Source of the DNA: Thermoleophilia bacterium
GTDB lineage: Bacteria; Actinomycetota; Thermoleophilia; Miltoncostaeales; Miltoncostaeaceae
Length of the DNA: 10,081 bases
Assembly: GCA_029861485.1 (NCBI GenBank)
Contig: JAOTZF010000041.1
Span: forward strand, 1-10,081
Direction of reading: 5' to 3'
Positions 5,211 to 10,081 of this stretch are shown here, in pieces. Made by a program: the position numbers and the translations under genes. The first letter of the stretch is position 1; each line of letters opens with the position of its first letter. Under the pieces are notes generated by a model. The model worked only from the letters and a program-made list of their open reading frames with translations, was not told where the DNA came from and made no database searches.

Positions 5211-6917
5211 ATGCCGCCCCGACGTCCACGGCGCCGCCGCGCAGTCCGCGCCGCCCCCCTCGGCGTGGGCCGCATGCGGGTGCGCGTGCTCGCCGTGATC
5301 GTGATGATCGCCTTTGGCCTGCTGGGCGCGCGAGCCGCCTTCCTGGGCACCGTGAGGGCCGGCGAGCTGGGTGACCAGGCCCTTCAGCAGCAGCGCACCG
5401 CGTTCGACATCGAGGCGCCTCGGGGCAGCATCAGGTCGAGCGATGGCGCGGTCCTGGCCCGGGACGAGCTCGCGGTCGACGTCTCCGCGAGCCCCTTCTT
5501 GATCACCGGCTCCGGGGAGGCCGCGGAGCAGCTGTCGCCGATCCTGAAGATCCGCCGCGGCGAGCTTGAGGACAAGCTCGAGGGCAACGGTCGCTATGCC
5601 TCGCTCGCGCGCGAGGTCAGCCCCAAGGTGGCGCGCGAGGTCGAGAGGCTGGACCTCACGGGCATCCACTTGCGCGACACCTATCGGCGCGTCCTGCCGA
5701 GAGGGACGCTCGGCGCGCAGACCCTCGGGCTCACCGACAACGATGGCAACGGTCTCTCCGGCCTCGAGCAGCAGTTTGATCAGGATCTGAAGGGCACCCC
5801 GGGTGCCCGCGTCGAGGCAACCGACCCGCTCGGCCGCCCCCTGAAGGTGATCGACAACAGCGAGCCCAGGGCCGGCGCCTCGATCCGGCTGACTCTGCGG
5901 GCTGACATCCAAGACCAGGCCGAGAGGGTGCTCGCCGCGACCCGTAGGCGGCACGGCGCCAAGAGCGCAATGGCCCTGGTGATGCGGCCCAGGGACGGGG
6001 CGGTCCTCGCCATGGCCACCGTCCCCGGCTTCAATCCGAACAATCGGAAGTCGGTCGACGAGGCGCTGACGCGCAACCGGGTGGTGACCGACACTTTCGA
6101 GCCGGGTTCGACCTTCAAGGCGATCACCTTCGCGGCCGCCTTGCAGGAGGGTGTGACGACTCCGAAGAGCCGCTACCACCTGCCGCCAACGCTGGAGGTC
6201 TACGACCGTGTGCTGCGAGAGGCGCATCCACGGCCGGCCGCGAACTGGACCGCCACCGAGATCCTCGAGCGCTCGAGCAACGTCGGGACGGTGAAGATCG
6301 CGCAGCAGCTGGAGCCTCCGCGGATTCAGAGCTGGATCGAGCGCTTCGGCTTCGGCGAGCCCACTGGCATCGACTTTCCCGGTGAGGCCCGAGGTCTGGT
6401 GCTGCCGCTGACGGACTGGTCGGGCACGACCATCATCAACGTGCCGATCGGGCAGGGCATCGGCATCACCGCGCTGCAGTTGGCTCGCGCCTACGCGGCC
6501 ATCGCCAACGGCGGCTACCTCGTGGAGCCGCACCTCGTGAGGAGCGTCGGTGGCACGCCCGTGAGGCGCACACCGAAAAAGCGCATCATGTCGGCAAAGA
6601 CGGCCCGGCAGCTCGACCGGATGCTGCGACGGGTCGTGAGTCCCAGCGGTACGGGGCAGGCGGCTGAGGTGGCGGGCTTCAACGTCGCGGGCAAGACCGG
6701 CACCGCGGAGAAGGTCGACCCGGAGACCGGTCTCTACAGCACCAGCAACTACACGGCGTCGTTCGTCGGATACGCACCCGCCGGCCGCCCTCAGCTGCTG
6801 ATTGCCGTAATCGTGGACGAGCCGTCGACGGGGATCATCTTCGGTGGCGAGGTCGCCGGCCCGGTCTTCGAGCAGATCGCGAACTTTTCCCTGCAAAAGC
6901 TTGGAATCTCTCCATAG
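5211..6917 (+). CDS. ftsI: Class B penicillin-binding protein, FtsI/PBP3-type DD-transpeptidase
   Basis: A 568-residue membrane-anchored peptidoglycan transpeptidase, placed where septal FtsI lies in dcw clusters. Order of parts: a basic cytoplasmic tail (1-23), one membrane anchor at about 25-45, the PBP dimerisation domain (about 65-215, with IEAPRGSIRSSDGAVLA at 67-83 and GLSGLEQQFDQDLKG at 181-195), and the transpeptidase domain (about 250-560). The catalytic motifs are all present: S300-T-F-K303 within EPGSTFK, S355-S-N357, and K495-T-G-T498. Septal cross-linking outside the membrane is inferred from context. No PASTA domains follow; the protein ends about 70 residues after KTGT. The gene begins 9 bp after the ftsL-like stop, with only a weak AGGG before the ATG. 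An ATG at 5274 just before the membrane helix is an alternative start that would drop the basic tail. Confidence 0.95.
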   Translation: MPPRRPRRRRAVRAAPLGVGRMRVRVLAVIVMIAFGLLGARAAFLGTVRAGELGDQALQQQRTAFDIEAPRGSIRSSDGAVLARDELAVDVSASPFLITGSGEAAEQLSPILKIRRGELEDKLEGNGRYASLAREVSPKVAREVERLDLTGIHLRDTYRRVLPRGTLGAQTLGLTDNDGNGLSGLEQQFDQDLKGTPGARVEATDPLGRPLKVIDNSEPRAGASIRLTLRADIQDQAERVLAATRRRHGAKSAMALVMRPRDGAVLAMATVPGFNPNNRKSVDEALTRNRVVTDTFEPGSTFKAITFAAALQEGVTTPKSRYHLPPTLEVYDRVLREAHPRPAANWTATEILERSSNVGTVKIAQQLEPPRIQSWIERFGFGEPTGIDFPGEARGLVLPLTDWSGTTIINVPIGQGIGITALQLARAYAAIANGGYLVEPHLVRSVGGTPVRRTPKKRIMSAKTARQLDRMLRRVVSPSGTGQAAEVAGFNVAGKTGTAEKVDPETGLYSTSNYTASFVGYAPAGRPQLLIAVIVDEPSTGIIFGGEVAGPVFEQIANFSLQKLGISP

Positions 6918-6940
6918 GTTCCGCCGGGTGGCTTGGTAGC

Positions 6941-8413
6941 ATGCCGCCCGCGATGGTCCTCTCGACTCTTACGGCGGGGATCCCCGAACGGCAGATCGTC
7001 GGCGACGCAAGCCTCCCGATCGGCGACGTCGTCCACCGCTCTGATCGTGCAGCGCCTGGTGCGCTGTTCTGCTGCCTGCCGGGGGTTGCCGCCGATGGCC
7101 ACGACTTCGCGGTGGACGCGGTGGCTCGCGGCGCCTCGGCGCTGCTCGTGGAGCGTCGGCTACCCGTCGATGTCGCGCAGGTGGTGGTGCCCGACAGCCG
7201 CCTGGCGATGGCCCTCATCGCCGCGGAGTGGGAGGGGCACCCCTCGGCGCGACTTCGGACGATCGGAATTACCGGCACCAACGGGAAGACGACCAGCAGC
7301 TTCCTGCTGCAGTCGATCCTCCGCCAGGCCGGCTACGGCTGTGGGCTGATCGGCACCATCGAGGTGCAGGTGGGCGGCATCGCCGAATCGGTCGCGCACA
7401 CAACGCCGGAAAGCGTCGGGTTGCAGCGGCTGCTCGCACGCATGGTCCAGGCCGGGGACCTGGCGTGCGTGATGGAGGTCTCATCCCATGCGCTGATGCA
7501 GCAACGCGTGGCCGGCGTACGTTTCTCGGCGGCCCTGTTCACGAACCTGACGCGCGATCATCTCGACTATCACGCCAGCCTGGAGGAGTACTACGCGGCG
7601 AAGCGGCGCCTCTTCCTCCGGCCCGAGCACGAGGGCGAGAATCCTCCGGCAGCAGTGAACGCCGACGATGAGTTCGGCCGCCGGCTGGGGCGCGAGGCCG
7701 ACGCGCTGACCTACGGCATCGAGGGCTCTGCCGACGTGCGGGTGGAGCAGGCACGGCTGCGGCCCGACGGCATCTGGGCGCGCATCGCGACCCCCCGTGG
7801 ACCGCTCGAGGTCGACAGCCCCCTGCGGGCGCGTTTCAACCTCAGCAACCTCACGGGATGCATCGCGGTGGCGGAACTGCTCGAGCTCGATCACGATCAC
7901 GTGGTCGCCGGAATCGCGGCGGTGTCCGGAGTCGCGGGCAGGCTCGAGCCCATCGACTGCGGCCAGCCCTTCCAGGTGCTCGTGGACTACGCGCATACCC
8001 CCGACTCGCTCGAGAACGTTCTGCGGGCGGCCCGCGAGCTGACAGGTGAGGGCAGGCTCGGAGTCGTGTTCGGGTGCGGGGGTGACCGCGATCGGGGTAA
8101 GCGCGGGCCCATGGGGCGCGCCGTCAAGAGGCTCGCCGACTACGGGGTGGTGACATCCGACAACCCGCGCGGGGAGGACCCCGATGAGATCATCTCCGAG
8201 ATCGTCGCAGGCGCCGGTGCCGGGCCGGCGGAGTTGGAGATCGAGGAGGATCGTCGGGATGCCATCGCCCGCGTGCTGCGGTGGGCCCGCGAGGGTGACG
8301 TGGTGGTCATCGCCGGCAAGGGTCACGAGACCGGCCAGGAGCGGGGTGGCGTCGTGACGCCCTTCGACGACCGCGACGTGGCACGTGGCGAGCTGAAGCA
8401 GGAGTACGCGTGA
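6941..8413 (+). CDS. murE: UDP-N-acetylmuramoyl-L-alanyl-D-glutamate--2,6-diaminopimelate ligase MurE
   Basis: A cytoplasmic ATP-dependent ligase that adds the third peptide residue to UDP-MurNAc-L-Ala-D-Glu. The 490-residue product has the three Mur domains: N-terminal UDP-binding (about 1-105), central ATPase with GITGTNGKTTSS (109-120, K116), HTTPES (153-158) and EVSSHALMQQRV (179-190), TNLTRDHLDYH (201-211) and the probable carbamylated lysine K221 in YAAKRRLF; and the C-terminal domain with VDYAHTPDSLENVL (348-361), FGCGGDRDRGKRGPMG (377-392) and AGKGHETGQ (458-466). DNPR at 407-410 is the known signature of meso-diaminopimelate specificity; lysine enzymes differ there. It begins 23 bp after ftsI with a poor ribosome site; an ATG four codons in (6953) is an alternative. 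It overlaps murF by 4 bp (GTGA). Confidence 0.96.
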   Translation: MPPAMVLSTLTAGIPERQIVGDASLPIGDVVHRSDRAAPGALFCCLPGVAADGHDFAVDAVARGASALLVERRLPVDVAQVVVPDSRLAMALIAAEWEGHPSARLRTIGITGTNGKTTSSFLLQSILRQAGYGCGLIGTIEVQVGGIAESVAHTTPESVGLQRLLARMVQAGDLACVMEVSSHALMQQRVAGVRFSAALFTNLTRDHLDYHASLEEYYAAKRRLFLRPEHEGENPPAAVNADDEFGRRLGREADALTYGIEGSADVRVEQARLRPDGIWARIATPRGPLEVDSPLRARFNLSNLTGCIAVAELLELDHDHVVAGIAAVSGVAGRLEPIDCGQPFQVLVDYAHTPDSLENVLRAARELTGEGRLGVVFGCGGDRDRGKRGPMGRAVKRLADYGVVTSDNPRGEDPDEIISEIVAGAGAGPAELEIEEDRRDAIARVLRWAREGDVVVIAGKGHETGQERGGVVTPFDDRDVARGELKQEYA

Positions 8414-9705
8414 GACTGACGGCGAACGACATCATGAAGGCCGGACGCGCCCGGATGCCGGTGGGGCAGCCTTCGACCCAGATCGACGGGGTCTGCGTCG
8501 ACTCGCGTGAGGTTCCGGAGGGGTCGCTCTTCGTCGGGCTTCGGGGCGAGACCACCGATGGCGGCCAGTACGCGATCGATGCCCTCCGCAACGGCGCCGC
8601 GGCCGCCGTGGTGGGCGAGTCCTCGTGGATGTGGATCCAGGGCGAGGCCCAGGCGCTGGGCAAGCCGGTGATCGTGGCCGACGATCCCCTCGCCGTTCTG
8701 CAGGCGGCCGGGCGGCTCGCGCTCGAGCGCGTCGGCGCGCGCGTGATCGCGATCACGGGCTCCACCGGCAAGACCACGACCAAGGACATCCTGCTGGGCA
8801 TGCTGCGGAGCGCCGGAGTCCATGCCGAGGGTACGCGAGGAAATCAAAACACCGAGGTCGGTGTTCCGATGTCTCTGCTGAGCCTTTCCGAGGACACCGA
8901 GGTCGCCGTAATCGAGATGGGCATGCGCGGCTCCCGACAGATCGCGGAGTTGGCCCGACTGGCTCCACCCGACGTCGGATGCGTCACGACGATCGCGCCG
9001 GTCCACCTGGAGCTGCTCGGCACGATGGAGAACGTCGCGGCCGCCAAGGCCGAGGTCATCGCGGCATTGACGTCCGGCGGCGTCGCAGTCGTGCCCGAGA
9101 ACGAGCCCCTGCTGGAGCCGCACCTTGAGGCACTGGCGGATGGCGTCGAGGTGCGCCGCTTCGGCTCCCGGCCAGACCTCGAGCTGGACATCGACCTGCC
9201 GATCGCGTGGCAGCGCGTCAACGCCGCCGCGGCCCTGGAGTGCTGCCGCGCGCTCGGGTACGAGCCGGCGGCGGGGGCTCGAGTCGAGTTCCGCCTCTCG
9301 GCTTTGCGCGGGCAGGAGCGCCCGATGGCCGGTGGCGGAACACTGATCGAGGACTGCTACAACGCGAATCCGCTGGCGATGGAGGCCGCACTCCGGGACC
9401 TGGCCGGCCGGCCTCCGCGGCGCGTGGCCGTACTCGCGGACATGATGGAGCTCGGGCCCGATGAGGAGCGGTACCACCGCGAGGTCGGGCGTCTGGCGGT
9501 GGAACTCGGAATCGACGCCGTGATCGGCGTCGGCGAGCGTGCCCGTTGGTACGTGGCCGAGCTGAACGGTCTGGCGACCATGCATTTCGCCGACGTGGAC
9601 GCTGCTATCGCCGGCATCGCGGAGCACCTGGACGTCGGGGACACCGTCCTGCTGAAGGGATCTCGCGCGATGGAGCTCGAGCGCCTCGGCGCGATTCTCG
9701 GCTGA
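8410..9705 (+). CDS. murF: UDP-N-acetylmuramoyl-tripeptide--D-alanyl-D-alanine ligase MurF
   Basis: MurF adds D-Ala-D-Ala to the UDP-MurNAc-tripeptide in the cytoplasm, completing the pentapeptide. Visible parts: the N-terminal substrate domain with IDGVCVDSREVPEGSLFVGLRGE (25-47), the Walker A loop GSTGKTTTKD (117-126, K121), TRGNQNTEVGVPMSLL (142-157), EMGMRGSRQIAEL (169-181), the IAPVHLELLGTMENVAAAK region (195-213), and the C-terminal ligase domain with EDCYNANPLAMEAAL (314-328), LADMMELG (342-349) and LLKGSRAMELE (414-424). At 431 residues it is somewhat shorter than the 450-460 common in the family. The loss lies in the central domain after residue 250: a few residues (SRPDLELDI) replace the usual beta-strand segment, and LPIAWQRVNAAAA (263-275) stands where LPGRHNxxNALAA is normal, lacking the histidine. 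Other motifs are intact, so the enzyme is probably active (inference). GTG start overlaps murE; the stop overlaps mraY by one base. Confidence 0.95.
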   Translation: MRLTANDIMKAGRARMPVGQPSTQIDGVCVDSREVPEGSLFVGLRGETTDGGQYAIDALRNGAAAAVVGESSWMWIQGEAQALGKPVIVADDPLAVLQAAGRLALERVGARVIAITGSTGKTTTKDILLGMLRSAGVHAEGTRGNQNTEVGVPMSLLSLSEDTEVAVIEMGMRGSRQIAELARLAPPDVGCVTTIAPVHLELLGTMENVAAAKAEVIAALTSGGVAVVPENEPLLEPHLEALADGVEVRRFGSRPDLELDIDLPIAWQRVNAAAALECCRALGYEPAAGARVEFRLSALRGQERPMAGGGTLIEDCYNANPLAMEAALRDLAGRPPRRVAVLADMMELGPDEERYHREVGRLAVELGIDAVIGVGERARWYVAELNGLATMHFADVDAAIAGIAEHLDVGDTVLLKGSRAMELERLGAILG

Positions 9706-10081
9706 TGGTCGAAACCCTCCTGCCGCGCGCCCTGATCGCGATGATCAGCGCCGCCGTGCTCATTCTCTTCGTCGGCCTGCGCTTCATCGCCTGGCTCCGA
9801 GCGAACGAGGTCGGGCAGTTCGTTCGGCCACAGGGGGAGATCCCCGACGCCCATCACGAGAAGCAGGGCACCCCGACGATGGGCGGCCTGCTGATCCTGC
9901 TCGCGACGACGGTGCCCTTCATCATTCTCTCCAGCCGGACCACCGAGGCGATGCTGGTGCTGTTCGTCGCACTGGCGTGCGGCGCGATCGGCTTCCTCGA
10001 TGACTGGACCAAGATCGTGCGGAAGCGGTCGCTGGGGCTCTCGGCCCGGCTGCGGATGCTCGGGTTGCTCATCGTTGCGGG
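9705..10081 (+). CDS. mraY: Phospho-N-acetylmuramoyl-pentapeptide-transferase MraY, N-terminal part
   Basis: The gene runs off the right edge after 125 complete codons, roughly the first third. MraY is an integral membrane enzyme that transfers phospho-MurNAc-pentapeptide from UDP to undecaprenyl phosphate, making lipid I. The fragment has a first membrane helix at about 9-28, the family motif HEKQGTPTMGG (51-61), a second helix at about 61-77, a third at about 82-98, and the metal/substrate motif GFLDDWTKIVRKRSLGLSAR (96-115) with the paired aspartates D99-D100. Before the KxGTPTMGG block the spacing from VGQ (36-38) is about two residues longer than in the familiar DGP-x-x-H-x-x-K arrangement (RPQGEIPDAHHEKQG). 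Its ATG overlaps the murF stop (TGATG), the classic layout for coupled translation by termination and restart. Confidence 0.95.
   Translation, partial: MVETLLPRALIAMISAAVLILFVGLRFIAWLRANEVGQFVRPQGEIPDAHHEKQGTPTMGGLLILLATTVPFIILSSRTTEAMLVLFVALACGAIGFLDDWTKIVRKRSLGLSARLRMLGLLIVA

Noticed and set aside
4704..6896. A 730-codon open frame on the minus strand opposite the ftsL-like gene and ftsI
   Set aside because: It is antisense to two clear genes with full motifs, its translation is a low-complexity mix rich in R, G, H, D and Q with no domain, and long antisense open frames are common in GC-rich codon-biased DNA.
8323..9627. A 434-codon minus-strand open frame opposite murF, and a 281-codon one at 7481-8326 opposite murE
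   Set aside because: Both mirror the codon structure of well-supported mur genes and show no recognisable motifs, hydrophobic pattern or start signal.
1..10081. CRISPR arrays, insertion sequences, phage genes, tRNA or rRNA genes
   Set aside because: I saw no spaced identical repeats, transposase or integrase motifs, inverted terminal repeats or structured RNA genes; the window is almost fully occupied by chromosomal housekeeping genes.

Overview
This window is high-GC DNA (about two-thirds G+C by eye) with GTG starts, tight gene overlaps and the canonical order of a division and cell wall (dcw) cluster. It fits a deep-branching actinobacterial lineage; a Thermoleophilia-like bacterium is my best guess, from overall gene style only. 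MurE carries the DNPR motif of meso-diaminopimelate-adding ligases, so the peptidoglycan is probably of the meso-DAP type.

Layout. The left third (1-3228) is read on the minus strand. In the direction of transcription it holds a small two-helix membrane protein (2941-3228), a degenerate Ppx/GppA-like ASKHA protein (1966-2880), and a branched-chain amino acid ABC transporter: permease livH (1021-1896), permease livM (79-1020) and the first 28 codons of the ATPase livG (1-86). The right two thirds (3393-10081) is read on the plus strand: mraZ, rsmH, ftsL-like, ftsI-like transpeptidase, murE, murF and the first third of mraY. Neighbouring plus-strand genes overlap or sit within 23 bp of each other, as expected for one polycistronic operon. 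The two gene sets diverge from a 164-bp intergenic region (3229-3392).

The most informative regulatory DNA is just before mraZ. Three TGGGG repeats with exact 10-bp spacing match the known MraZ operator layout. They lie inside a candidate sigma70-type promoter (TTGTCA, 17 bp, TACCGT) whose predicted transcription start is almost at the mraZ ATG. This suggests autoregulation by promoter occlusion and a nearly leaderless transcript.

How the genes work together. MraZ regulates the cluster; RsmH methylates 16S rRNA; the FtsL-like protein and the class B PBP belong to the septal synthesis machinery; MurE and MurF add the third residue and D-Ala-D-Ala to the UDP-MurNAc peptide; MraY moves the product onto the lipid carrier. 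Most of this is an ordinary, well-known cluster and I see no clear new system. The points worth a second look are the Ppx/GppA homologue that has lost its GGGS phosphate loop, a MurF with a shortened central domain, the mraZ promoter/operator architecture, and a G8 tract at the livH start. There is no gene-free stretch longer than 300 bases.
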